IMG/VR virus record: IMGVR_UViG_3300021963_000661
Coordinates: 1 to 23,440 of that record
From: a virus
Strand: one strand, 5' to 3'
DNA: 23,440 nt
Positions 12,919 through 18,539 of this stretch are shown here, piece by piece. The notes beneath the pieces were generated by a model. It saw only the letters and a program-made list of their open reading frames with translations, made no database searches and was not told where the DNA came from. The position numbers and the translations under genes were made by a program. The number at the start of each line of letters is the position of its first letter. Position 1 is the stretch's first letter.

Positions 12919-13707
12919 TTGTTAACTCGGTACTTGATTTGTTTTGGCTGGGAAGGGTTCGGAGACAGGCTGCAGTCTTTGAGCTACTGCATTAATCTGG
13001 CTCGATCACGCAATCGGGTGTTGTTTGTTGACTGGTCTGATCGGATGTGGTCCGGTGGATTTCACGAGTTCTTCGATCTTGTGGATCTGCCGTACACCAC
13101 AGTCCGGCCAGAAGGACCAACTGACCCGAGCATCTTTGAGCACCTGAGAGTGCCAGTTGATGATTGGATTTATGACCTCAAGGAGTATCGAATTGATGAT
13201 TCCTCGCATCGCATTTCGGTTTATCCTGGTGTTGGATTTCGCGCCTACAACTATTATTTGCTAAGTCTGCATTTGCGGTTTAACAAGCAAACGGCTGAAG
13301 AAGTTCAGCGGGAAATGCAGCGCTTAGTGCCCACTGAAATGAAGCTCGTTCATCTGAGGGGCACTGATCGGGCGTGGAAGGCTGAGGATATTCATAAGTT
13401 TGCAAAACAACATGGCAACGTAGGACTGATTTCAGATGATCAGAAAGCTGTTGATGAGTACCTGAAGGTTTCGCCAGCGGTTTCTTTGTGTGCTGCAGAG
13501 ACTGATAGTACGCCGCTGCACAAAGGAAAGGTCACGCGAGAAAAGATTATTCGGATGCTAACGGACTTTTGTTTGCTGAGTCGGTTTGGTGCTGGAGCGC
13601 TCAACGATCAAAGCCTTTTTTATTATGTAGCAAAGATGGTTGATGTTAAGCGATGGTTAGAACCAAGCAAAGAAGAAATTCAGTATGAAGGTTTTTTACT
13701 TCGATGA
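12919..13707 (+). CDS. Fucosyltransferase-like glycosyltransferase (O-FucT/NodZ fold)
   Basis: The protein has 262 residues. GFGDRLQSL (13-21) matches the N-terminal nucleotide-fold loop, and VHLRGTDR (144-151) matches the HxRxTD-type motif I of alpha-1,6- and protein O-fucosyltransferases and NodZ, which bind GDP-fucose. It probably transfers a sugar to a phage or host surface glycan, or modifies a phage component; the acceptor is unknown. The start is TTG (12919-12921), with AGAAGG five bases upstream; no in-frame ATG precedes it. That Shine-Dalgarno follows the GGYNN array after only 4 bases (array end 12903, SD 12908), so the array is the leader of this gene. It overlaps the next glycosyltransferase by ATGA, making a two-gene unit. 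Confidence 0.78.
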   Translation: MLTRYLICFGWEGFGDRLQSLSYCINLARSRNRVLFVDWSDRMWSGGFHEFFDLVDLPYTTVRPEGPTDPSIFEHLRVPVDDWIYDLKEYRIDDSSHRISVYPGVGFRAYNYYLLSLHLRFNKQTAEEVQREMQRLVPTEMKLVHLRGTDRAWKAEDIHKFAKQHGNVGLISDDQKAVDEYLKVSPAVSLCAAETDSTPLHKGKVTREKIIRMLTDFCLLSRFGAGALNDQSLFYYVAKMVDVKRWLEPSKEEIQYEGFLLR

Positions 13708-14384
13708 ACATCCTTGCAATGTCTGCGTTTGGTGACAATCCTCGTTACGTTATCGGTGCATATAAACAAATTTTTTTAGCTAAGAGGTTTTTTCCAGACT
13801 TTGAAGTTTGGTTATTTGTTGATTGCCCAGAAAGATATCGTTGTGATGCAAAAGTAATTGGGATGCCAAACAAAACAGATGGAACTTTTTGGAGGTTTTT
13901 GGCTGGCGTTCAAACGGGCGTGGTTATTTTTAGAGATGTTGATAGCCGCATTTCCATGCGTGAAGTTATAGCAACAACCGAATGGATTTCAAGCGGCAAA
14001 ACACTTCACATCATGCGAGATCACGAAAGGCACAATAGCATTCATAACCCAATTTTGGCCGGCATGTTTGGAATAAGAGGGCCATGGCCATCTTCAATAA
14101 TTGGTCCCTTGATGACTTGTATGCATCGACCATTTGATTATGGAAACGATCAAGGGTTTTTACGCGATCATGTTTTTTCATTGTTAAGTCAGGACGCCTT
14201 GATTCATTCGCTTGATGAGGGTTGGTTCGGCGAAAGTAGGAAGCATTTAGTAAACCCTTACAACTGGATTGGACAGGGATGGGATGAAGATGATCGACCT
14301 ATGTATGCCAATTCAAATGACGGTTTTGTTGGTTTTGACAGGTTTTCTGTGCCCGCACAATTTCGATTCAATGATTATTTTTAG
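13704..14384 (+). CDS. Probable GT-A type glycosyltransferase (226 residues)
   Basis: The N-terminus ILAMSAFGDNPRYVIGAYKQIFLAKRFFPDFEVWLFVD and the FRDVDSR segment (76-82, with D78 and D80 as a DxD-like pair) suggest a GT-A fold enzyme that binds a nucleotide sugar through a metal ion. A later IMRDHERHNSIHNPILAGMFGIRG block and DYGNDQGFLRDH resemble phage and LPS glycosyltransferases of this size. The gene overlaps the fucosyltransferase-like gene by 4 bases, so the two likely act on the same glycan. It is visibly more AT-rich than its neighbours, with many T and A runs, which suggests separate acquisition. The exact GT family is not assigned. Confidence 0.7.
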   Translation: MNILAMSAFGDNPRYVIGAYKQIFLAKRFFPDFEVWLFVDCPERYRCDAKVIGMPNKTDGTFWRFLAGVQTGVVIFRDVDSRISMREVIATTEWISSGKTLHIMRDHERHNSIHNPILAGMFGIRGPWPSSIIGPLMTCMHRPFDYGNDQGFLRDHVFSLLSQDALIHSLDEGWFGESRKHLVNPYNWIGQGWDEDDRPMYANSNDGFVGFDRFSVPAQFRFNDYF

Positions 14385-14392
14385 GAAAATTT

Positions 14393-15145
14393 ATGGAAAT
14401 CAAAACTTACCTTAAAGAATCTGGCCACTGGTATACCCGCTCCGGCGAGCCGATGTATACGGTGAAAGCTAACAACGGCCAGCAACGCAATACAACGCTC
14501 AGGGACGCACGCAAGTACGACCTGGTACCAAGTGTCACAACCATCATAAACGTCGCAGCCAAGCCTGGTTTAGAGGCCTGGAAACAGCAACAGATTCTGC
14601 TAGCCGCGCTCACCCTGCCGAAGGCTGAGAATGAGTCAATTGATGCGTATGCCGAGCGCGTGCTAGAGGATAGTAAGAAGCAAGCTGCAGATGCTCGGGA
14701 TCTAGGCACTGAGATACACGCCAAGGTCCAAGGAGCATTTGAGGGTGGTGCTGACAATGACTTCTCGCGCTCTGTCAAACAACTGCTTGACCAGGCGTAT
14801 GGAAAGCAGACTTGGATAAGCGAGCGCTCTTTTGCTCACAGGCAAGGGTTTGGAGGCAAGGTTGATCTTCACTGCAATGTTGCAGTTGTAGACATCAAGA
14901 CCAAAGCTTTCGGTCCGGAGGACGATCCGGTCGGTTACGACGAACACCTGATGCAGCTAGCTGCCTACCGCGCTGGCCTGATGGGAATCGTATCTGCAAG
15001 CGCGAAATGCGCGAATGTGTTTGTCTCAACAACGCATCCAAACCTGGTGTCTATGTATGAGTGGTCAGATGCAGACGTAACCCGCGGTTGGAAGATGTTT
15101 GAAAGCCTTTTGAAGTTCTGGCAAGCAAAAAATAATTATCAATAG
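14393..15145 (+). CDS. RecB/Cas4-family PD-(D/E)XK exonuclease
   Basis: This 250-residue nuclease shows the full motif order: GTEIH (105-109), GFGGKVD (152-158, D158), VVDIKTK (165-171, the D-x-K core at D167/K169) and a Q-x3-Y motif in LMQLAAYRAG (Q188, Y192). This is the pattern of phage RecB-type exonucleases, which resect double-stranded ends for recombination or degrade DNA. AGGA lies upstream of the ATG. It shares the rightward operon with the SSB-like protein, and together they could form a single-strand annealing or end-processing system. No annealase of Beta or Erf type is recognised in the window. No iron-sulphur cysteine cluster of the Cas4 kind is visible. Confidence 0.85.
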   Translation: MEIKTYLKESGHWYTRSGEPMYTVKANNGQQRNTTLRDARKYDLVPSVTTIINVAAKPGLEAWKQQQILLAALTLPKAENESIDAYAERVLEDSKKQAADARDLGTEIHAKVQGAFEGGADNDFSRSVKQLLDQAYGKQTWISERSFAHRQGFGGKVDLHCNVAVVDIKTKAFGPEDDPVGYDEHLMQLAAYRAGLMGIVSASAKCANVFVSTTHPNLVSMYEWSDADVTRGWKMFESLLKFWQAKNNYQ

Positions 15146-15148
15146 GAC

Positions 15149-15179
15149 GAGCGGTAGGTTTTTTGGGTATGAGCGGTAG
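15149..15179 (+). promoter_or_regulatory. Direct repeat GAGCGGTAG x2 upstream of a promoter
   Basis: GAGCGGTAG occurs at 15149-15157 and 15171-15179, 22 bp apart, about two helical turns. The second copy ends 8 bases before the TTGACA at 15188. This spacing suits an activator or repressor that binds one face of the DNA. Confidence 0.45.
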
Positions 15180-15187
15180 ATAGCGCG

Positions 15188-15216
15188 TTGACAACTGGAC
15201 TAAACAGGCGCAATAT
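15188..15216 (+). promoter_or_regulatory. Promoter for the small-ORF operon, TGGACTAAA spacer element
   Basis: TTGACA (15188-15193), a 17-base spacer and CAATAT (15211-15216). The -35 is perfect and the -10 poor. The spacer holds TGGACTAAA (15196-15204), also present in the spacer of the minus-strand promoter at 7121-7149. The first gene starts about 50 bases downstream. Confidence 0.55.
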
Positions 15217-15266
15217 CCTACTTACAGCGACGTGCTGTTAACAAAGTAACTAACGGAGTAACTCAG

Positions 15267-15551
15267 ATGATTAACGATTTAGCACTCAACACCATCGACA
15301 CCCTCGGCGCACTGCTCGCTCAGATCGCCGACCTCACCAAGCAAGCTGATGCCATTAAAGACGCCATCAAGGACGCCGCCAACGCAGGCGGTCCTAAGGT
15401 TGTAGAGGGTGCGCTCTTCAAGGCCACCTATACCGAGACCAATCGCGCCACCTTCGACAAAGACGCGTTCATCGCAGTCCACGGCGCTGAGGCTTACAAG
15501 CAGTTCACCAAGACCAGCGCAGTCTTCTCAGTCAAAGTCACAAGCCGCTAA
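15267..15551 (+). CDS. Small helical phage protein (94 residues)
   Basis: GGAG lies 8 bases before the ATG. The first 40 residues (NTIDTLGALLAQIADLTKQADAIKDAIKDAA) form an amphipathic helix with coiled-coil character. The remainder (GPKVVEGALFKATYTETNRATFDKDAFIAVHGAEAYKQFTKTSAVFSVKVTSR) looks like a small beta-helix domain. I associate this architecture with abundant small phage proteins of unknown function. It is first behind its own promoter, so it is probably made in quantity. A host-takeover or DNA-binding role cannot be told apart. Confidence 0.7.
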   Translation: MINDLALNTIDTLGALLAQIADLTKQADAIKDAIKDAANAGGPKVVEGALFKATYTETNRATFDKDAFIAVHGAEAYKQFTKTSAVFSVKVTSR

Positions 15552-15556
15552 TAACC

Positions 15557-15572
15557 GGGGGCTACGGCCCCT
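15557..15572 (+). other. Intercistronic hairpin with a UACG tetraloop, and a repeated leader
   Basis: GGGGC-TACG-GCCCC (15558-15571) is a very stable hairpin with a C(UACG)G loop. It lies between two small genes and ends just before AGGAG (15576-15580). A weaker relative (GGC-TTA-GCC) precedes the next gene, and both are followed by AGGAGAACACCATGAA. The leader appears to have been duplicated. There is no T run, so it is more likely an mRNA stabiliser or translation element than a terminator. Confidence 0.5.
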
Positions 15573-15586
15573 ACTAGGAGAACACC

Positions 15587-15784
15587 ATGAAATACTTAAA
15601 ACTTTCTGATTGGGCAGGTAGCACAGTCAAAGCACGGGTTTATTACGACAACATTGATGAAGAATTTGCTTGCGACATCAATCCACACAATGATGCCTAT
15701 CATCGTATGGGTTCAGGTCGAAACCCAAAGCGTGCCGTTGAAGACGCAATCAAAAATTGGAATCAATTTGATCAAAGCAGGTAA
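15587..15784 (+). CDS. Small hypothetical protein (65 residues)
   Basis: AGGAG lies 6 bases before the ATG in the duplicated leader. The protein (MKYLKLSDWAGSTVKARVYYDNIDEEFACDINP, then a helix PKRAVEDAIKNWNQFDQSR) looks like a compact beta-sheet-plus-helix domain. It shows no motif I can name. It is the second gene of the small-ORF operon. Confidence 0.6.
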   Translation: MKYLKLSDWAGSTVKARVYYDNIDEEFACDINPHNDAYHRMGSGRNPKRAVEDAIKNWNQFDQSR

Positions 15785-15816
15785 ACACTAGGCTTAGCCC
15801 TTACCAGGAGAACACC

Positions 15817-16092
15817 ATGAACGCACAAAAACTCAGACAACATATCGAAGAAACTTTCCCAGCGTTTGCAACTAAGGCAAACAATGAGTTTGACAAGAGA
15901 CGCCTTGAGCTAGCGCTTGCGATGGTCGATAGCTTGTATGACCTTGCTAATCCACCCTGCACAACCCGAGAAGAAGCTGAAAAAGCTCGGATCATTTGGG
16001 ATGCAGTCACGGAAGCATTGAACAAAAGAGGCCATAACTATGCGAGCATTTTGTCCGCCAAGTCAGGCCTCGAAGCGCTGATTGAGGGTTAA
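15817..16092 (+). CDS. Small helical hypothetical protein (91 residues)
   Basis: AGGAG and the same AACACCATG leader as the previous gene precede the start. The protein is all helix (MNAQKLRQHIEETFPAFATKANNEFDKRRLELALAMVDSLYDLA, TREEAEKARIIWDAVTEALNKRGHNYASILSAKSGLEALIEG). No function is recognised. It runs into the next small gene with the stop codon touching the start region. Confidence 0.6.
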   Translation: MNAQKLRQHIEETFPAFATKANNEFDKRRLELALAMVDSLYDLANPPCTTREEAEKARIIWDAVTEALNKRGHNYASILSAKSGLEALIEG

Positions 16093-16097
16093 TGGTC

Positions 16098-16286
16098 ATG
16101 GATGAAATTGCAAGACCCTGGCAGGAAATCATTGAAAGTTATCGGATCTACGCATCCGCGGCTGACGTTGCTTATACCTGGCGGAAATACGGTTGGGTGC
16201 CGCCTAGCAAGGAGTGCCCTGAGACCATGGCAAAACAGAAAGCTTTTAGAGAATGGACCGCACAAATCGGAGGTGCAAATGGTTGA
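16098..16286 (+). CDS. Small hypothetical protein (62 residues)
   Basis: Two ATGs are possible. The one at 16098 (MDEIARPWQEIIESYRIYAS) is 9 bases from GAGGG; the one at 16092 is only 3 bases from it and is less likely. The protein is Trp-rich (RPWQEI, AYTWRKYGWVPPSKE, FREWTAQIGG). Its end overlaps the next small gene by 8 bases. No family is recognised. Confidence 0.5.
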   Translation: MDEIARPWQEIIESYRIYASAADVAYTWRKYGWVPPSKECPETMAKQKAFREWTAQIGGANG

Positions 16287-16386
16287 GTTATTGGAATATG
16301 TATGGGACATGTTGGGATATGGAAGTTTTTTAATCTTGTTTGGAGCAATTCCAATTCTTTGGAGGATTCCTTATGAGGACGAATGA
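16279..16386 (+). CDS. Very small membrane protein (35 residues)
   Basis: CGGAGG stands 5 bases before the ATG, one of the best ribosome binding sites in the window. The peptide has a single hydrophobic segment (MLGYGSFLILFGAIPILW, about residues 11-28) flanked by acidic residues, so it is a likely single-pass inner-membrane peptide. It is encoded between two small soluble proteins and overlaps both. A holin or membrane-effector role is possible, but no lysis gene lies beside it in this window. Confidence 0.6.
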   Translation: MVELLEYVWDMLGYGSFLILFGAIPILWRIPYEDE

Positions 16387-16612
16387 CCGAATGCTTTTGA
16401 TCGCTGCAGCGTTAAACGGAATCCTTTCTAGGGGCGCTCAACGCTACAAAGACGGACCGTTTACGCTCGACACCGACAACCCTGAGCGAATTGCTTGCCT
16501 AGCGGTTCGTATTGCAGATCAAACACTGGAGATAGCGAATGAGAGATTATCAAAGCAAGGACGTACAAATGCAGGTGCTCATAGATTACCTGCAGGTCAT
16601 GATAGCGCGTAA
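16373..16612 (+). CDS. Small hypothetical protein (79 residues)
   Basis: The start at 16373 (MRTNDRMLLIAAALNGILSRGAQRYKDG) is set by GGAGG 8 bases upstream; a longer in-frame start at 16340 lacks one. The sequence is helical, with a conserved-looking core GPFTLDTDNPERIACLAVRIADQTLEIANERL. It overlaps the membrane peptide gene by 14 bases and the next gene by 74 bases, which is long and may mean that its last 20 residues are not constrained. Confidence 0.55.
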   Translation: MRTNDRMLLIAAALNGILSRGAQRYKDGPFTLDTDNPERIACLAVRIADQTLEIANERLSKQGRTNAGAHRLPAGHDSA

Positions 16613-16712
16613 AGACTGGCACGGAGTTAGTGACGCTGCCAACGATCTGCGTGAGATGGAGGCTGAGATGCGTTCTTTTGACTCATGGAAAGCGCAACGA
16701 GACATAGACTAA
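16539..16712 (+). CDS. Small helical hypothetical protein (57 residues)
   Basis: GGAG (16528-16531) lies 7 bases before the ATG. The protein (MRDYQSKDVQMQVLIDYLQVMIARKDWHGVSDAANDLREMEAEMRSFDSW) is a two-helix hairpin type, common among small early phage proteins. It is the last plus-strand gene before a hairpin at 16734-16754. Its 74-base overlap with the previous gene is notable because both frames look protein-like. Confidence 0.55.
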   Translation: MRDYQSKDVQMQVLIDYLQVMIARKDWHGVSDAANDLREMEAEMRSFDSWKAQRDID

Positions 16713-16733
16713 GCAAGTAATAAAGAAATAAAA

Positions 16734-16754
16734 AACCCGCCTTGTGGGCGGGTT
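16734..16754 (-). terminator. Intrinsic terminator of the minus-strand phosphoesterase unit
   Basis: AACCCGCC and GGCGGGTT form an 8-bp stem. On the minus strand it is followed by TTTTTTATTTC (complement of 16725-16735). It lies 22 bases beyond the stop of the acidic small gene. On the plus strand there is no T run, though the stem may still stall rightward transcription. Confidence 0.75.
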
Positions 16755-16776
16755 GGTTAAGGCGCTACGACAAGTC

Positions 16777-16947
16777 TTACTCGTCTTCGCTTTCCTCTTC
16801 CTCGTCTTCGTCGGTTGCCTCAGATGCGGCAATCAGCTTGTCATACAGTTTTGACAGACCAGACGAGATTTCCTGCTCGCCAAGCCAATCAATCAGTGCA
16901 TCAAACTCGAATTCGGTCAGGTCTACGGTTACAAAAGTATCTTCCAT
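16777..16947 (-). CDS. Small acidic protein (56 residues)
   Basis: AAGGGG lies 7-8 bases before the ATG, immediately after the stop of the phosphoesterase gene. The first 40 residues are a regular domain (EDTFVTVDLTEFEFDALIDWLGEQEISSGLSKLYDKLIAA), and the last 15 are nearly all Glu and Asp (TDEDEEEESEDE). An acidic tail suggests DNA mimicry or binding to a basic partner, but no family is recognised. It forms a two-gene unit with the phosphoesterase. Confidence 0.65.
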   Translation of the reverse strand: MEDTFVTVDLTEFEFDALIDWLGEQEISSGLSKLYDKLIAASEATDEDEEEESEDE

Positions 16948-16957
16948 TTAAGGCCCC

Positions 16958-17908
16958 TTAAACTGATGTTCCACGAAAATATGCGACGCCGTCGATCACT
17001 TCACACAACTCCGGTGGAAGCAATCGACCATCATTATCATACGTCAAGATTGCAAATCCTTGACTCCAAGGAACCGGATTGTCCTCGGTGTAGAAGAATG
17101 CCTGCGAGGTTGGATCAGCTAGCATTCCCGTTGAAACGCCCCATCTCCTTCCTTGGTAATCCGTCCAACCCTTGATTTCGAGGAGGTGGGTGTGTCCTGA
17201 ACAAGTTGAAAGTCCACTTTTTAAAACATTGTTATAAGAACTATGCACGCCCGAATGCTGCAATCTATGCTTAATCATTGTGTTCTCATTCACAAGTACA
17301 GACCAAGACACCGACCATTCAGGAATGTGGTCAGCTAACTTAGTTCCTGAGATGTCCCTATATTCCGGAACTAATCCAGCAAGTCGTTTTTCAAAACGAA
17401 TGTCATGGTTTCCAATCGTCCTGTGAAGAATTGCACCGGTCCCTTTAGCGGCTTTGACAATGAGGTCCATGTGATATTGAACGCTTTCCAACTCCTGCTT
17501 CAGAGAAGGTCTCACATCCCAACACTCGGGTCCATATTTGCTAATGGTGCCGCCGTCCAGGATATCGCCGTTTGCGATGACCATCGCCGGCTTCAGTTTC
17601 TTGATAAGCTTAAGCAGCGCATGAAAAGCCACACTTGTCTCTTGTGGCATGAAGTGAGCGTCGGAAAAAACAATGACGGTGCCAGAGATGTTTGCAATCG
17701 ATCTTATCTTGTTTTCTGGATGAAGGATTTTGTAGGATCGTTGGTCGTTGAACGTGTTGAGAGGAATGCCGTACTTGGCCTCAATGTTTTTGCGTCGCTC
17801 TTGTGCTCGCCGAGCCGTGATTTTAAGTTCTTCTGAGACAAGCGTTATGCTGCCTAGACGCTTCCAAGCCTCGATAAACTCTTCATCAGTACACTTCATT
17901 TGTGTCAT
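16958..17908 (-). CDS. Calcineurin-like metallophosphoesterase with an N-terminal HTH
   Basis: This 316-residue protein has residues 74-300 as a metallophosphoesterase domain: FSDAH (81-85, D83/H85), NGDILDGG (113-120, D115), GNHD (166-169), a histidine near 222 and GHTH (238-241). These are the two-metal ligands of the family, and all are present, so it is likely active on phosphoesters (nucleic acid, nucleotide or protein). Residues 1-48 (CTDEEFIEAWKRLGSITLVSEELKITARRAQERRKNIEAKYG) are an HTH-like DNA-binding segment. Similar fusions occur in phages with unknown substrate. GGAG lies 6 bases upstream. It is transcribed against its neighbours on both sides. Confidence 0.85.
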   Translation of the reverse strand: MTQMKCTDEEFIEAWKRLGSITLVSEELKITARRAQERRKNIEAKYGIPLNTFNDQRSYKILHPENKIRSIANISGTVIVFSDAHFMPQETSVAFHALLKLIKKLKPAMVIANGDILDGGTISKYGPECWDVRPSLKQELESVQYHMDLIVKAAKGTGAILHRTIGNHDIRFEKRLAGLVPEYRDISGTKLADHIPEWSVSWSVLVNENTMIKHRLQHSGVHSSYNNVLKSGLSTCSGHTHLLEIKGWTDYQGRRWGVSTGMLADPTSQAFFYTEDNPVPWSQGFAILTYDNDGRLLPPELCEVIDGVAYFRGTSV

Positions 17909-17984
17909 GACCGCTCCAAGTTCTTGAAGACAAAAGGCTTATATCACAACTAGGAGTCAATGTATTTACGAGAAAAACTTACAG

Positions 17985-18161
17985 ATGATCAAGCGGCTGC
18001 ACGACAAGATGCAGAACCAAATCAGGACTGATCCAAGCGATGCTGATCAACTCTTACATGACCTTGCTTGGAATGTTTTAGAACTGCGGAAGGAAATTCA
18101 GAATGCTATGCCCGTTTTGCACAGACGCATCAGGGTCGTCCGTGAAGACCACCGTCCTTGA
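17985..18161 (+). CDS. Small hypothetical protein (58 residues)
   Basis: This short ORF (MIKRLHDKMQNQIRTDPSDADQLLHDLAWNVLELRKEIQNAMP) has a good helical pattern. Its ribosome binding site is weak, and its last 19 codons overlap the zinc-ribbon gene in another frame. A 23-codon ORF at 17960-18031 also overlaps it and has AGGAG too close to its ATG. I keep it with low confidence because the helical stretch looks protein-like and no other gene fills the region. Confidence 0.4.
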   Translation: MIKRLHDKMQNQIRTDPSDADQLLHDLAWNVLELRKEIQNAMPVLHRRIRVVREDHRP

Positions 18162-18342
18162 CACCAGAAGTTTCTGGGAACCTAACGACAAATACTTTTA
18201 CATTGAACGACGACGCGAATGCAAACACTGCAAAAGAAAATTTACAACAACCGAAAAGTCACCATCGGCTCGACAACGCTTACTCTTAAGGAGTGGGCCA
18301 GGCGCTCAAGAATCAGCTTCTACACCCTGCGCTGGAGGTTAG
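18103..18342 (+). CDS. NrdR-like zinc-ribbon protein, possibly frameshifted
   Basis: Residues 1-52 (MLCPFC, then LDTRSF, YIERRRECKHCKRKFTTTEK) match the N-terminal zinc ribbon of NrdR: CPFC, RRREC..C..RFTT.E. The ATP-cone that completes NrdR (about 150 residues) is absent, so it is not a full regulator of ribonucleotide reductase genes. After FTTTEK the frame gives a tail without protein character (SPSARQRLLLRSGPGAQ). The minus-one frame meanwhile opens into a plausible HTH and a second zinc ribbon. AAGGAAA precedes the ATG. Either two genes overlap by about 120 bases or one gene is joined by a frameshift. Confidence 0.6.
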   Translation: MLCPFCTDASGSSVKTTVLDTRSFWEPNDKYFYIERRRECKHCKRKFTTTEKSPSARQRLLLRSGPGAQESASTPCAGG

Positions 18343-18539
18343 ACCAAGGATGGCCAGAGGAGCGCTTATTTGAGCGCAGGCAAGGCTCAAAAGAGGGGTT
18401 TAAGGTCTGTAGTGCTTGCGGCGAAACGAAAGCCTTAGAAGCCTTCTACAAGCGTTCTAGAGGCGGTTACTACTCGGAGTGTAAGGGTTGTCATGGCAGC
18501 AGAATCAAGGCGCGGGCGGAGGCTGTTGGAAGTATTTGA
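18219..18539 (+). CDS. HTH plus zinc-ribbon small protein in the minus-one frame
   Basis: Credible sequence begins around residue 14: VTIGSTTLTLKEWARRSRISFYTLRWRLDQGW (an HTH-like segment seen in phage proteins). CSACGETKALEAFYKRSRGGYYSECKGCH follows, a four-cysteine zinc ribbon of the kind that precedes HNH domains. The ATG at 18219 has no ribosome binding site and its first 13 residues look like an off-frame reading of the NrdR-like ribbon, so the natural start may be through the upstream frame. The stop overlaps the end of the opposite virion gene by 35 bases. Confidence 0.5.
   Translation: MQTLQKKIYNNRKVTIGSTTLTLKEWARRSRISFYTLRWRLDQGWPEERLFERRQGSKEGFKVCSACGETKALEAFYKRSRGGYYSECKGCHGSRIKARAEAVGSI

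Noticed and set aside
18225-18260. Canonical slippery heptamer for programmed -1 frameshifting
   Set aside because: The local bases (aga aaa ttt) do not fit the X XXY YYZ pattern and no clear downstream pseudoknot was found by eye. A frameshift is therefore suggested only by loss and gain of protein character.
18103-18342. Full NrdR transcriptional repressor
   Set aside because: Only the zinc ribbon is present; the ATP-cone domain is missing in every frame.
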